A stretch of DNA of 64,000 bases from the NCBI RefSeq assembly GCF_017873765.1, contig NZ_JAGGKP010000005.1:62001-126000 (forward strand), given 5' to 3'. A model generated the notes under the pieces. That model did not search any database. It was not told the DNA's origin and saw only the letters and a program-made list of their open reading frames with translations. Origin of the DNA: Paenibacillus sediminis (GTDB taxonomy: Bacteria; Bacillota; Bacilli; Paenibacillales; Paenibacillaceae). This document shows positions 8,518 to 17,538 of the stretch, in pieces. Position numbers and translations under genes: made by a program. Every line of letters starts with the position of its first letter. Position 1 is the first letter of the stretch.

Positions 8518-9419
8518 TAAGAGACCGTTTCCTTTGCTTTGGTCCGTCGTTTCGGTTTAGGAGCCTCAGCAGCAGGATCTTCTGGGGCGGCGGCAGTCTT
8601 TTTCCGCGATTTAGGTGTTTTCTTTACTGGACCTGGATCGGTCGGAATCGAAGGTGCAACAGCTTCAATACTAGCCTGCAAGGCAGCCATGAGATCGATA
8701 ACATTCGTTTCTTGCTTGGCTGGGGCAATCTTTACTTCTTCTCCGGCGATCTTTTGCGAAATTAATTTCAGGAGAGCTTCGCGGTAGTCGTCGGTATATT
8801 TTTCAGGATCGAATGGAGTGGATAACTGCTCAATGAGCATCTTGGCCATTGTCAGCTCCTTCTCGTTCACGTTGACGTTCTCTGGCAAGTTCGGCACTTG
8901 AGATATCGGACGGATTTCATCCGGATAAAAAATCGTCTCCACAGCTAAACAGTTGTCCATAACACGAATGGCCGCAAGGCTGCTTTTAGAACGGATTGAT
9001 ATTTTGGCGATGCCGATTTTCCCGGTTTGCCGCATTGCTTCAAGAAGCAGATGGTAAGCATTAGTGCCTGCTTGGTCTGGAGAGAGGTAGTATGTTTTTT
9101 GAAAGTAAATGGGATCAATGTCTGTTAAATCAACAAAGTCTAAGATCGTAATACTTTTGTTTACTTGCTCGGCGAGCTGCTCTAACTCGTCTTTCTCAAA
9201 CAATACAAATTTGCCTTTCTCATATTCGTAGCCTTTTGAAATTTCCTCCCACTTAACCTCCCGCTCACAAACAGGGCATGTTCTGACATAAGAGAGGGGA
9301 CTGCCGCATTCTTCATGAATGTAGCGTAAAGCAATGTCTTTATCCTCTGTAGCCGAGAACATTTTCACGGGCACATGAACGAGGCCAAAGCTTATAGCAC
9401 CTTTCCAGACGGTATGCAT
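8517..9419 (-). CDS. ku: Ku DNA end-binding protein
   Basis: A 300-residue bacterial Ku homodimer subunit that binds double-strand break ends and recruits LigD. The N-terminus MHTVWKGAISFGLVHVPVKM is diagnostic. The core includes the CPVCERE cysteine pair and the YFQKTYYLSPDQ segment. A Lys/Arg/Ala/Pro-rich tail of about 35 residues follows, of the kind known to modulate DNA binding and ligase recruitment. The frame extends upstream, but AAGGAG nine bases before ATG 9419 and the conserved N-terminus fix the start. In B. subtilis the homologous operon acts in spores; the nearby sspH gene fits but does not prove this. Confidence 0.95.
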   Translation of the reverse strand: MHTVWKGAISFGLVHVPVKMFSATEDKDIALRYIHEECGSPLSYVRTCPVCEREVKWEEISKGYEYEKGKFVLFEKDELEQLAEQVNKSITILDFVDLTDIDPIYFQKTYYLSPDQAGTNAYHLLLEAMRQTGKIGIAKISIRSKSSLAAIRVMDNCLAVETIFYPDEIRPISQVPNLPENVNVNEKELTMAKMLIEQLSTPFDPEKYTDDYREALLKLISQKIAGEEVKIAPAKQETNVIDLMAALQASIEAVAPSIPTDPGPVKKTPKSRKKTAAAPEDPAAEAPKPKRRTKAKETVS

Positions 9420-9625
9420 ACATGTGATCTCCTTTTCGAATGTGATTTTCTTCGTATTAGTATAGGTAAAAAACAATCATTCTATGAGCGGGCAGGCTCG
9501 TTTTTTTTCAATTTAATAGAGTTTAGACGATTCCGTGATTTCATTTGCATGATTACGCATGAATGGAGCGGGTTACGGGCATATTGTTCATTGAGAAGAC
9601 AGCAGCTGCTAGGAGGGATATTGCG

Positions 9626-9811
9626 TTGGTTAATCCAAGAGAGCAGTTTGATGAATTGGAATTAGACAGTACAGGTGAGGAGACGAACCTTATTTCTGAA
9701 TCACGTGTTAACTGGGATGCTGTAACCTCAAATATCGATCATTCCGCTAGAGAATCATCGATGCTCGATATAGATCGAATGGTAGAAAGTGCAGCTGAGA
9801 TTGACGAATAA
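9626..9811 (+). CDS. Small acidic hypothetical protein
   Basis: A 61-residue protein from the TTG start at 9626, chosen because AGGAGGG lies at 9611-9617, eight bases before it. An upstream ATG at 9563 in the same frame has no ribosome binding site. The protein is rich in Glu, Asp and Ser and predicted soluble, with no cysteine or membrane segment. It lies 30 bp before sspH, so both are probably on one transcript, and expression during sporulation is possible. No family is recognised. Confidence 0.5.
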   Translation: MVNPREQFDELELDSTGEETNLISESRVNWDAVTSNIDHSARESSMLDIDRMVESAAEIDE

Positions 9812-9841
9812 CAATATTTCTGAAGGTGAGGATTTATCATT

Positions 9842-10027
9842 ATGGAACTAAAGCGTGCAAAAGAAATTTTTGAATCCAAAGATACGTACCCGGTTCAATT
9901 AGATGGACAGCCTGTATGGATTGAAGATATTGATGAGACGAACAAGATGGCTAAAGTACAAATCGGTAATAGACCAACGAATACGGTCACGGTAAATGTA
10001 GAGCAGCTCAAAGAACCTGGCAAGTAA
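9842..10027 (+). CDS. sspH: Small acid-soluble spore protein, H-type
   Basis: A 61-residue protein matching the SspH family: it begins MELKRAKEIFESKDTYPVQ and continues through the PVWIEDIDETNKMAKVQ stretch to VNVEQLKEPGK. H-type SASPs are minor proteins of the spore core. AAGGTGAGG upstream of ATG 9842 supports the start. It follows the acidic small gene by 30 bp and is closed by a hairpin terminator. It shows that the organism forms endospores. Confidence 0.88.
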   Translation: MELKRAKEIFESKDTYPVQLDGQPVWIEDIDETNKMAKVQIGNRPTNTVTVNVEQLKEPGK

Positions 10028-10039
10028 AGGCGACAATTA

Positions 10040-10083
10040 GACCCGTAATCGCAAATGATTCAAGCAGCGATACGGGTCTTTTT
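10040..10083 (+). terminator. Rho-independent terminator after sspH
   Basis: GACCCGTAATCGC at 10040-10052 pairs with GCGATACGGGTC at 10067-10078, with one bulged A, and T5 follows. It closes the two-gene small-protein unit. Confidence 0.8.
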
Positions 10084-10180
10084 AAATTCGATTCATGAAT
10101 CGCTTCTTGCGGGTCAGACGACTGACCGATATAATAAGGTCAAGTTGTGACAGGTATGCATATAAAAGGTGGTATTCAAT

Positions 10181-10678
10181 TTGCATTCAAAAGAAAGCAG
10201 CGTACAATATAAGTTTATTGCGCGTAGTAGGCAGGATACAGCTCGACTGGCAGCGGCTTTAGCAGAGGTAGTAACACCAGGGACTGTCATCGCGTTAGAT
10301 GGTGATTTAGGCGCTGGCAAGACGACATTTTCCAAAGCTTTTGCGAAACATTTAGGTGTTCATGGTGTTGTGAACAGTCCAACTTTTACATTGATTAAGG
10401 AATACGAAGGCAGAATGCCTTTCTATCATATGGACGTGTACCGCATTTCATTGGAAGAAGCCGAAGAGCTCGGATTAGACGAATACTTCTACGGAGAAGG
10501 GGTAAGTCTCGTCGAGTGGGCGAGCATCATTCCAGAGCTGCTCCCTGAGGCGCATTTGCAGCTCTTTATTGAGGTTACTGGTCCAGAAGAGCGGCAAATT
10601 CGGATCATAGGGTATGGTGAACCATACGAAACTTGGTGCCGTAACTTGAAAGAGAATGGAGTCTTATCAAATGAATAA
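10181..10678 (+). CDS. tsaE: tRNA threonylcarbamoyladenosine biosynthesis ATPase TsaE
   Basis: TsaE, about 165 residues, the ATPase that works with TsaB and TsaD to transfer the threonylcarbamoyl group to A37 of ANN-decoding tRNAs. Walker A is GDLGAGKTT. The downstream SPTFTLIKEYEG and MDVYRI motifs and the VEWAS motif are typical of the family. The frame is open to GTG 10169, but AAAGGTGG at 10165-10172 is better spaced for TTG 10181. It overlaps the start of tsaB, matching the ydiB-ydiC order of B. subtilis. Confidence 0.93.
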   Translation: MHSKESSVQYKFIARSRQDTARLAAALAEVVTPGTVIALDGDLGAGKTTFSKAFAKHLGVHGVVNSPTFTLIKEYEGRMPFYHMDVYRISLEEAEELGLDEYFYGEGVSLVEWASIIPELLPEAHLQLFIEVTGPEERQIRIIGYGEPYETWCRNLKENGVLSNE

Positions 10679-11459
10679 TGTTGACATAGAGCCGCATCAG
10701 CGGTTTTTGGCGTTGGATACATCAACAGCTTCCTTTGCAGCAGCGGTTATGGAAGGGAATGGGCTTCTGAAGGAAATGAATATCGTAGCAGAACGGAATC
10801 ATTCTGTTCATGTTATTCCTGTTGTACAACGTTTGTTACAAGAAACGGGTACGACAAGAGATGGACTTGGAGGTATTGCCGTGGGCGTTGGCCCTGGATC
10901 ATATACAGGTATTCGCATCGCGGTATCCGCAGCGAAGACACTGGCTTGGACATGGAATATTCCGCTCGTCTCAGTTTCCAGTCTCCATGCATTAGCATGG
11001 GGAGGACTCCATCAAGGATTGCAGCAGCATAGTGAGCTGTCTGCACATACCCACTGGATTGTTCCACTGATGGATGCTCGGCGGGGTCAAGTATATACTG
11101 CATTGTTTTCAGCAGAGGGAAGTCATATGCCTAAGCGACTTGCCGAAGATGGGATAAGATTGATGGTGAACTGGGTCGAACAGCTTTCTGACCGCCTTAA
11201 GTCTATGCCTGAAGACAATTGGCCTGCGGCTGTATGGGTAGTTGGTGATATTAAGCTGCACACTGATGCGGCTGAACAACTTCGTTCACTTCTGGGTAAT
11301 CGGCTATATATTTTACCTTATGAGATGGAAGGCCGCTTTGTTGGACAGATCGGTGCACAGAAGCTGCTGAGCGGAGAACGGGAAGATGTTCACACGATTG
11401 AGCCGAACTACACTCAGCTTACGGAAGCGGAGGCAAATCTGCTTAAAAAGAAAAGCTGA
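10671..11459 (+). CDS. tsaB: tRNA threonylcarbamoyladenosine biosynthesis protein TsaB
   Basis: TsaB, about 262 residues, an inactive ASKHA-fold partner that dimerises with TsaD in t6A synthesis. The N-terminal FLALDTSTASFAAAV and the GIAVGVGPGSYTGIRIA motif are characteristic. ATG 10671 overlaps the tsaE stop by 8 bp and has GGAG nine bases upstream; an ATG at 10656 in the same frame is a less likely alternative. The protein is slightly longer than many TsaB proteins because of a loop in the second half. It is second in the t6A operon. Confidence 0.93.
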   Translation: MNNVDIEPHQRFLALDTSTASFAAAVMEGNGLLKEMNIVAERNHSVHVIPVVQRLLQETGTTRDGLGGIAVGVGPGSYTGIRIAVSAAKTLAWTWNIPLVSVSSLHALAWGGLHQGLQQHSELSAHTHWIVPLMDARRGQVYTALFSAEGSHMPKRLAEDGIRLMVNWVEQLSDRLKSMPEDNWPAAVWVVGDIKLHTDAAEQLRSLLGNRLYILPYEMEGRFVGQIGAQKLLSGEREDVHTIEPNYTQLTEAEANLLKKKS

Positions 11460-11479
11460 ATAGGGAGGGGAACACGGAT

Positions 11480-11995
11480 ATGGAGCAGCATACGAATGGG
11501 CTGGCGGAGAAAGTTACTTTTCGCAAAATGACGATGGAAGACATCCCCCACGTGATGGTCATCGAGCATGAATCGTTTTCACTCCCTTGGACAGAAGATG
11601 CCTTTCGCAATGAGATGACGATCAATCATTTTGCAAGATATATCATTATGGAGCTGGATGGTAAGCCGATTGGATACGCAGGGATGTGGACGATCGTAGA
11701 CGAAGCGCATGTGACGAATATTGCGGTTCTCAAAGCTTATCGTGGATACAAATTAGGGGAACTATTATTAAATGAATTAATGAAGACGGCGTCTTCTATT
11801 GGTATGAGTAAAATGACTCTTGAAGTGCGCGTCTCCAATCAAATAGCACGAAATTTATACGAGAAAATGGGATTTAAGCCGGCAGGTGTACGCAAAGGAT
11901 ATTATTCGGATAATCATGAAGATGCAATTATAATGTGGGCGGACTTAGAGCGTACTCATCCGGTATCTATGGAAGAAAGAGTTGAAGATGAATGA
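11480..11995 (+). CDS. rimI: Ribosomal protein S18-alanine N-acetyltransferase (GNAT)
   Basis: A 171-residue GNAT acetyltransferase placed between tsaB and tsaD, the standard site of rimI (ydiD in B. subtilis). It should acetylate the N-terminal alanine of ribosomal protein S18. The acetyl-CoA-binding segment follows the [20 protein letters not shown] pattern, and the [24 protein letters not shown]-terminal box is typical of RimI. ATG 11480 has AGGGAGGGG upstream. The last four bases overlap the tsaD start. Confidence 0.9.
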   Translation: MEQHTNGLAEKVTFRKMTMEDIPHVMVIEHESFSLPWTEDAFRNEMTINHFARYIIMELDGKPIGYAGMWTIVDEAHVTNIAVLKAYRGYKLGELLLNELMKTASSIGMSKMTLEVRVSNQIARNLYEKMGFKPAGVRKGYYSDNHEDAIIMWADLERTHPVSMEERVEDE

Positions 11996-13038
11996 GCGGT
12001 ATCGATACAGACAAACAGCCTAGTTACATCTTAGCACTGGAAACAAGTTGTGACGAAACTTCTGCAGCCGTTATAAAAAATGGGCGTGAGGTGTTGTCGA
12101 GCGTCATTTCCAGTCAAATTGAGACGCATAAAGCCTTTGGCGGTGTTGTCCCTGAGGTAGCATCTCGCAAGCATGTTGAGAAAATTACATTAATATTGGA
12201 GCAGGCTATTCAGGAAGCGGGAATTTCGCTGAACGATTTATCAGCGATCGCTGTTACGGAAGGACCGGGGCTTGTCGGCGCTCTGCTCGTTGGCGTTGTG
12301 GCGGCGAAGACACTGGCAATGGCGCTAGACAAGCCGTTAATCGGAACACATCATATTGCGGGTCACATTTATGCCAATAGACTTGTCCAAGAAATTGAAT
12401 ATCCAGCTATGGCTCTTGTGGTATCCGGCGGTCATACGGAGCTTGTATATATGAAGGCCGAGGGACAGTTTCAAGTGATTGGAAGAACTCGTGATGATGC
12501 CGTGGGTGAAGCCTATGACAAAGTGGCTCGTGCTATTGGCTTCCCATACCCAGGCGGACCTCACGTAGACCGTTTGGCAATCGAAGCTGATGAAGTCGTA
12601 GAATTGCCCAGATCTTGGCTTGAGCCGGATTCCTACGATTTTAGCTTCAGCGGGTTGAAATCGGCTGTACTTAATGTAGTGAATCAGAGCAAGATGCGCG
12701 GCGAGACGGTAAATGCGGCAGCCATTGCGCGTGGCTTTCAGGAATCAGTCGTCGAAGTATTGGTGGAGAAAGCGATCAGAGCAATGAAAGAGTACGGCGC
12801 TCGTCAGCTTCTTCTTTGCGGCGGTGTAGCTGCCAATAAGGGACTGCGTACGGCGCTGACAGCTCGCTGTGAGCAAGAAAATGTATCGCTGCTTATTCCG
12901 CCGTTAACATATTGTACAGATAATGCCGCGATGATCGGTGCCGCTGCCTATTTGAAGTGGGAGCGGGGACAGTTTACTCCGCTGGATATGAAGGCTGAGC
13001 CTTCCATGTCCTTAGAAGAGTGGTCAGTTCGAGAGTAA
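11992..13038 (+). CDS. tsaD: tRNA N6-adenosine threonylcarbamoyltransferase TsaD
   Basis: TsaD, 348 residues, the catalytic subunit that joins threonylcarbamoyl-AMP to tRNA A37. The [14 protein letters not shown] motif is at the N-terminus and the metal-binding HxxxH is in [23 protein letters not shown] near residue 280 is the nucleotide-binding loop, and TDNAAMIG follows. Its ATG overlaps rimI by 4 bp, so the whole tsaE-tsaB-rimI-tsaD set is one operon, closed by the hairpin at 13055-13094. Confidence 0.96.
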   Translation: MSGIDTDKQPSYILALETSCDETSAAVIKNGREVLSSVISSQIETHKAFGGVVPEVASRKHVEKITLILEQAIQEAGISLNDLSAIAVTEGPGLVGALLVGVVAAKTLAMALDKPLIGTHHIAGHIYANRLVQEIEYPAMALVVSGGHTELVYMKAEGQFQVIGRTRDDAVGEAYDKVARAIGFPYPGGPHVDRLAIEADEVVELPRSWLEPDSYDFSFSGLKSAVLNVVNQSKMRGETVNAAAIARGFQESVVEVLVEKAIRAMKEYGARQLLLCGGVAANKGLRTALTARCEQENVSLLIPPLTYCTDNAAMIGAAAYLKWERGQFTPLDMKAEPSMSLEEWSVRE

Positions 13039-13054
13039 AATAAAATGTGCTATG

Positions 13055-13094
13055 AGAAGCCTGTTGTCCTTTAAAGAGACGACAGGCTTCTTTA
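13055..13094 (+). terminator. Rho-independent terminator after tsaD
   Basis: AGAAGCCTGTTGTC near 13055-13067 pairs with GACGACAGGCTTCT at 13078-13092, followed by a short T run. It ends the t6A operon. Confidence 0.75.
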
Positions 13095-13115
13095 ATAAAA
13101 TGAGTAATGTCATGC

Positions 13116-13375
13116 TGTGGACAAGGTTGTCCACATATCCCACAAATTTTGTTAATAAGGTAGATGAAAGCTTGGGGCTCAGTGTCTCATGTTTTTATGA
13201 AAACGGGGATATATTTTTCAAGATAAATCTGTGGATATTGTGGATAATGTGAATAATTCAGTGGATAATGTTGGATGGAAATTTGAAAACGTGAAAGATT
13301 CAATAAAAAAATGGCCCCGAGGGCCATTGATAAGGTGAAGTTACTCACTATTTTTGTGGATAAATTTGTGAATAT
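13116..13375. repeat. Cluster of DnaA-box-like 9-mers in a convergent intergenic region
   Basis: On the plus strand, matches to TGTGNATAA (reverse complement of the DnaA box TTATNCACA) occur at 13239-13247, 13248-13256 and 13355-13363 without mismatch. One-mismatch copies lie at 13116-13124, 13127-13135 (opposite strand), 13230-13238, 13260-13268 and 13367-13375. The copies at 13230, 13239 and 13248 abut head to tail. The region lies between the 3' ends of tsaD and the ABC-F gene, contains no convincing gene and is AT-rich. DnaA binding is inferred from the consensus only. Confidence 0.6.
13305..13327 (-). terminator. Rho-independent terminator of the ABC-F gene
   Basis: ATGGCCC at 13311-13317 and GGGCCAT at 13321-13327 form a stem with a CGA loop. 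The A run at 13305-13310 becomes a T tail on the minus strand, 68 bp beyond the stop codon of the ABC-F gene. Confidence 0.75.
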
Positions 13376-13394
13376 TTAGAAAGTAGAGGAGACC

Positions 13395-15335
13395 TTATTC
13401 TGCCGCCAGAGCTTCCCAAGCTTCATAGGCTGCTGCCAGCTCCGCTTTTTTCTGATCGATCGAGGTTTGACGCTCTTGAACGGCGACATAATCTTGGTAC
13501 ACTTCTGGCAGCGTAAGCTCTTCTTCCAAAGCGCTTATTTCACTTTCCAATTTTGCAATTTGTTCCTCTAGCTGCTCAACCTTCCGCAGACGATTGCGTT
13601 CTTCACGCTTCGCTTGTTTTTCTGCTTCAAATGATGATGCGCCTGACTTGTCAGTGGAATTGTCTAGTTCGGTCTTTTTCTTAGCAGCAGTATTAGCAGC
13701 TTCCTCGGCGAGTTCTGCCAGTTCTTCTTTCTTGGCAACAAAATCATCATAATTGCCGAGGAACAGATTCGCACCTTCTGGATGAAGTTCTACAATACGT
13801 TCCGCCATCTTATTCAGGAAGTAACGGTCATGTGAAATAAAGAGCAGTGTGCCCTCAAAATCCAGTAAAGCTGATTCAAGCACTTCTCTGCTGAATAAAT
13901 CCAAATGGTTCGTAGGTTCGTCCAAGATGAGGAAGTTTGCTTCCTTCAGCATGAGCTTAGCGAGGGAGACTCTTGCCTTCTCACCGCCGCTAAGGGCGGA
14001 AATCTTCTTCTGCACGTCTTCACCGCTGAACAGAAAGTTCCCAAGAACAGTACGGATTCGGACTTCCTCCATATGCGGATAGGTACTCCATACTTCCTCC
14101 AGCACTGTGTTTTGAGGGTTCAAATGGGTATGTTCTTGATCATAGTAACCCACTTTTACTTTCGTTCCCCACCAAATTTCTCCTTCTGCCGGTTTTAGTT
14201 CGCCGATAATCGTTTTTAATAGGGTAGATTTGCCGATTCCGTTCGGACCGATTAATGCGACGGTCTCTCCGCGTCTTAAATCAAATGAGACACCGCGAAA
14301 CAAAGGGGGCGAGCCATCAAACGAAACGGCTAAGTTACTCACTTGCAGTACTTCTTTGCCGGACATATATTCGACTTCAAACGAGAAGTGGGCTTTCTTA
14401 AGATCTCCTTGCGGCCGATCCATGCGATCCATCTTTTCTAGTGCTTTTCGTCTGCTCTGAGCTCGTTTGGTCGTTGATGCACGCACTAAGTTGCGCTGAA
14501 TAAACGTTTCCATACGTGCGATCTCATCCTGCTGTTTCTCGTACTGCTTGAGCTGGATTTCGTATTCTTTCGCTTTTAATTCCATATAGCGACTGTAATT
14601 TCCAGTGTAGCGATACGAGCGATGTCGTTCGATTTCAACAATCGTGGTTACAAGTCTGTCCAGAAAATAGCGGTCATGGGATACTACTAACAGAGCTCCC
14701 GGATAACTTCGCAAATAATCTTCAAGCCATGTTAATGTTTGAATATCTAAATAGTTCGTCGGTTCGTCGAGCATGAGCAGATCTGGAGCTTGCAGTAATA
14801 TTCGAGCCAGGGCAAGACGTGTCTTCTGTCCTCCGCTAAGCGTTGATATGAGCGTATCAGGGGCAAAATCGCCAAAGCCCATACCATGAAGCACACTTCG
14901 GATGCGGTTGTTCATTTCGTAACCGCCGTGGTCCTTAAACCAATCTTGCCGTACGGAGTACCGGTTTAGCAGCTCACTATATTTTTTCTCGTCTTGCATA
15001 TTTGAAGGGTCGGCAATTTGCTCTTCCAAACTGCGTAATTCTTTTTCCGCTTCAATAAGAGGAGTGAATACATGAAGCATCTCCTCCCAAATCGTACGGT
15101 CCGATTGCAGTCCGCTGTTTTGAGCAAGGTAGCCGATCGTCGTTTCTTTTGCTTTATAAATTTGTCCGCTGTCATAGGAAAGCTCGCCTGCTAAAATTTT
15201 TAAGAACGTAGATTTACCCGCCCCGTTGAGGCCGACGAGACCAATTCTTTCACGCTCTAAAATTTGCAGATTTATTCCTTCCAATACGGGAGTTGTGCCA
15301 TATAATTTGGTAATGCCAGTTGCTTGAAGCAGCAT
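13395..15335 (-). CDS. ydiF: ABC-F family ATPase (YdiF-like)
   Basis: A 646-residue soluble protein with two ABC ATPase domains and no membrane segment, as in ABC-F translation factors that act on the ribosome E site. Walker A motifs are GLNGAGKST near residue 36 and GPNGIGKST in the second half. The signatures LSGGQKTRLALA and LSGGEKARVSLA and two DEPTN boxes are present. The linker between the domains is basic and ends in a KRAQSRRKALEKM stretch. A C-terminal coiled coil is rich in Glu and Lys. Gene order (tsaD then this gene) matches B. subtilis ydiF, though here it is on the opposite strand. Target and any resistance role are unknown. Confidence 0.92.
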   Translation of the reverse strand: MLLQATGITKLYGTTPVLEGINLQILERERIGLVGLNGAGKSTFLKILAGELSYDSGQIYKAKETTIGYLAQNSGLQSDRTIWEEMLHVFTPLIEAEKELRSLEEQIADPSNMQDEKKYSELLNRYSVRQDWFKDHGGYEMNNRIRSVLHGMGFGDFAPDTLISTLSGGQKTRLALARILLQAPDLLMLDEPTNYLDIQTLTWLEDYLRSYPGALLVVSHDRYFLDRLVTTIVEIERHRSYRYTGNYSRYMELKAKEYEIQLKQYEKQQDEIARMETFIQRNLVRASTTKRAQSRRKALEKMDRMDRPQGDLKKAHFSFEVEYMSGKEVLQVSNLAVSFDGSPPLFRGVSFDLRRGETVALIGPNGIGKSTLLKTIIGELKPAEGEIWWGTKVKVGYYDQEHTHLNPQNTVLEEVWSTYPHMEEVRIRTVLGNFLFSGEDVQKKISALSGGEKARVSLAKLMLKEANFLILDEPTNHLDLFSREVLESALLDFEGTLLFISHDRYFLNKMAERIVELHPEGANLFLGNYDDFVAKKEELAELAEEAANTAAKKKTELDNSTDKSGASSFEAEKQAKREERNRLRKVEQLEEQIAKLESEISALEEELTLPEVYQDYVAVQERQTSIDQKKAELAAAYEAWEALAAE

Positions 15336-15516
15336 ACTCTAATACATCCTCCATATCTCATGAAACATCTGCCCTGTAAAGGGCGTCTATATATAAGTGT
15401 ACATGAATTATCCTATAAATGCACAGACATTCGAAGAGATGGCACCCGGTGGTCTTTTGTACGGAACAATGATAAACTAAAAGAAAATTTACAGTTGAAA
15501 TGAATGGGTTACATAT

Positions 15517-16179
15517 ATGGATATCTTGGTGATAAAACAGCAGTTAAGAGAAGCGATGAGAACGCTCCGCGGGAATATACCTGAAGAAGATCGATTGCAA
15601 CAATCCATTGCTGCTTGTCAGCTTGCAACTTATGAATGTATTGAACCGCTGCGCCGTAAATCAGGTCGTAAACAGCTTACCATTTGCAGTTATTTACCGT
15701 TTCGTGATGAACCGGACACTCTTCCGCTGATCCGACATTGCTGGGCCCAAGGGGATACCGTGCTTGCACCAAGAGTAGATCCTTTGAGCAGAAATTTCGA
15801 GCTTCACGAGATTTCAAGGGAATCTGATATTGAGCAAGGAACTTGGGGGATTCCCGAACCGAAAGAGGATGCCCCAATGTGGGAGCCGGGTCGCGGAAGC
15901 ATTGATTTCGTGCTGGTTCCTGGGCTTGCCTTCGATCGGCATGGAGGCAGAATCGGATATGGGGGCGGTTATTACGACCGATTTTTGCAAAAAATAAATA
16001 ACTTCACTTATCAAAATTCACCTGAACTTGCAAAGCCTCTGCTTGGGGCTATAGTATTGACAGGACAGTTGATTGACCATATACCTATGGAAGAACATGA
16101 TTATTACATGGATATGTTATTTACATCAACCCATGTGATCTATACGGATAAAGGTTGTGAATGTAATGGAACCGTATAA
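15517..16179 (+). CDS. 5-formyltetrahydrofolate cyclo-ligase
   Basis: A 220-residue enzyme that converts 5-formyl-THF to 5,10-methenyl-THF with ATP. The C-terminal signature [20 protein letters not shown] followed by GGGYYDRFL is diagnostic. An early arginine/lysine segment [12 protein letters not shown] matches the substrate-binding N-terminus. No strong ribosome binding site precedes ATG 15517, so the exact start is uncertain. It overlaps the beginning of the moaC region by a few bases, suggesting one transcript with the molybdenum cofactor genes. Confidence 0.9.
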   Translation: MDILVIKQQLREAMRTLRGNIPEEDRLQQSIAACQLATYECIEPLRRKSGRKQLTICSYLPFRDEPDTLPLIRHCWAQGDTVLAPRVDPLSRNFELHEISRESDIEQGTWGIPEPKEDAPMWEPGRGSIDFVLVPGLAFDRHGGRIGYGGGYYDRFLQKINNFTYQNSPELAKPLLGAIVLTGQLIDHIPMEEHDYYMDMLFTSTHVIYTDKGCECNGTV

Positions 16180-16657
16180 TCGTCAGAATGAATTCACTCA
16201 TTTTAATGAACAAGGCAGAGCTAGAATGGTCGATATTTCTGGAAAAGCGTCTACGGTTAGAACTGCCGTTGCTCAGACAACAGTGAAGATGCATCCAAGT
16301 ACGCTTGCTGCAATTAAGCAGGGTGTCATCGGTAAAGGGAATGTGCTTGCCGTAGCGCAGGTAGCAGGCATCCAAGCTGCGAAGAAGACATCAGATTGGA
16401 TTCCGATGTGTCATCCGCTGCCTTTAACTGGCATTGATATTAAGTATGATGATAATGATGTAGACGAGCTGTATATTGAAGTGACAGTGAAGACAGAAGG
16501 AAAGACGGGCGTCGAGATGGAGGCGCTCACTGCAGCGTCCGCGGCTGCTCTAACTGTGTATGATATGTGCAAAGCTCTTCAAAAAGACATGATCATTGGA
16601 CCGACGATGTTACAGTCGAAGACAGGCGGGAAGAGCGGTGATTATTATAGAGAATAG
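16166..16657 (+). CDS. moaC: Cyclic pyranopterin monophosphate synthase MoaC
   Basis: MoaC, about 163 residues, which rearranges the MoaA product to cyclic pyranopterin monophosphate in molybdenum cofactor synthesis. The [21 protein letters not shown]-terminus, IPMCHPLPL around residue 77 and the [20 protein letters not shown] helix are typical, including the catalytic lysine in the KTGGKSGDY end. AAGGTTGTGA at 16151-16160 fits ATG 16166 better than the in-frame GTG at 16157. It starts inside the 3' end of the folate cyclo-ligase gene. Confidence 0.95.
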   Translation: MEPYNRQNEFTHFNEQGRARMVDISGKASTVRTAVAQTTVKMHPSTLAAIKQGVIGKGNVLAVAQVAGIQAAKKTSDWIPMCHPLPLTGIDIKYDDNDVDELYIEVTVKTEGKTGVEMEALTAASAAALTVYDMCKALQKDMIIGPTMLQSKTGGKSGDYYRE

Positions 16658-16711
16658 TTAAATAGTAAAATAAATCGGTAGAAGTTGTCTTTAATAAAGG
16701 AGGGTGACTTC

Positions 16712-17200
16712 ATGTTATGGAGAACAGCGATTTTGACGGCAAGCGATAAAGGTGCTAGAGGTGAACGTGAAGACACGAGTGCTCAAGTCATCAGAGAATT
16801 GGTAGAGGAAGAGCTTGGCGGTGAAATCGTCGAATATCGTATCGTTCCTGACGAACCGGATGAAATTATTGCGGCATTAATTGAGATGACAGATTATTTT
16901 CAAGCGGACTTAGTGCTTACAACAGGCGGCACAGAGCTAGCAATTCGTGACGTTACACCTGAAGCAACGAGACGCGTTATCGAACGTGAGGTTCCTGGCA
17001 TGGCTGAGGCGATGCGATTTACCGTGATGCAAAAAAATCGGGCAGCAATGCTGTTTCGAGGAGTATGCGGTATACGGGGGCGTTCGCTAATCGTAAATCT
17101 GCCTGGCACACCAAAAGGAGTCCATGAGAATTTAGCAGCCATTATGGATCAATTGCCAGATGCTTTGCTGATGGTTAAGGGACAATTCCGAGATTCATAG
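16712..17200 (+). CDS. MogA/MoaB-type molybdenum cofactor protein
   Basis: A protein of about 162 residues of the MoaB/MogA family, which adenylates molybdopterin. The nucleotide/molybdopterin site TTGGTELAIRDVTPEATR is clear, followed by GRSLIVNLPGTPKG. The start is set by AAAGGAGGGTGA just before ATG 16712, although the frame is open from 16685. It lies 54 bp after moaC. The MogA versus MoaB choice cannot be made from sequence alone. Confidence 0.92.
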   Translation: MLWRTAILTASDKGARGEREDTSAQVIRELVEEELGGEIVEYRIVPDEPDEIIAALIEMTDYFQADLVLTTGGTELAIRDVTPEATRRVIEREVPGMAEAMRFTVMQKNRAAMLFRGVCGIRGRSLIVNLPGTPKGVHENLAAIMDQLPDALLMVKGQFRDS

Positions 17201-17288
17201 TTACGAAGATTGTCATAGAACTGTACTATTTGTGTCCATTATATTATGGTATGATGTTGTTGATTATAAGATGAAGGAGACAGAATGT

Positions 17289-17519
17289 ATGAGTTCAATT
17301 GGCGTACCGGGTATTATACTGCTAGTAATCTTGGCACTTCTTCTGTTCGGACCGAATAAGCTTCCGGAGCTAGGCCGTGCTGTTGGACGGACTTTCCGTG
17401 AATTCAAAGATGGTGCGCGTGAAATTATTTCGGATGATGATAAAACTCAAAGCAAGACTGAAGCTCCTAAGGTAACCGCATCTACAGCGAAAGAGGAAGA
17501 CAGACGTCTTCCAGAATGA
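17289..17519 (+). CDS. tatA: Twin-arginine translocase subunit TatA
   Basis: A 76-residue TatA/E-type subunit that forms the pore of the twin-arginine translocase. It has one N-terminal membrane helix (GVPGIILLVILALLLFG), the FGPNKLPELGR hinge, an amphipathic helix and a charged, unstructured tail. AAGGAGA at 17274-17280 supports ATG 17289; the frame upstream has no such site. tatC follows about 105 bp downstream after a hairpin, so expression levels of the two may differ. In B. subtilis the matching pair is tatAY-tatCY. Confidence 0.93.
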   Translation: MSSIGVPGIILLVILALLLFGPNKLPELGRAVGRTFREFKDGAREIISDDDKTQSKTEAPKVTASTAKEEDRRLPE

Positions 17520-17538
17520 CATCATCAAATAGTCTACT

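Noticed and set aside
9487-9511. Possible hairpin GAGC...GCTC followed by T8 between ku and the acidic small gene
   Set aside because: The stem is only about four pairs, too weak to call a terminator.
13052-13252. 66-codon frame after tsaD
   Set aside because: It starts inside the tsaD terminator and runs through the DnaA-box array, without a ribosome binding site.
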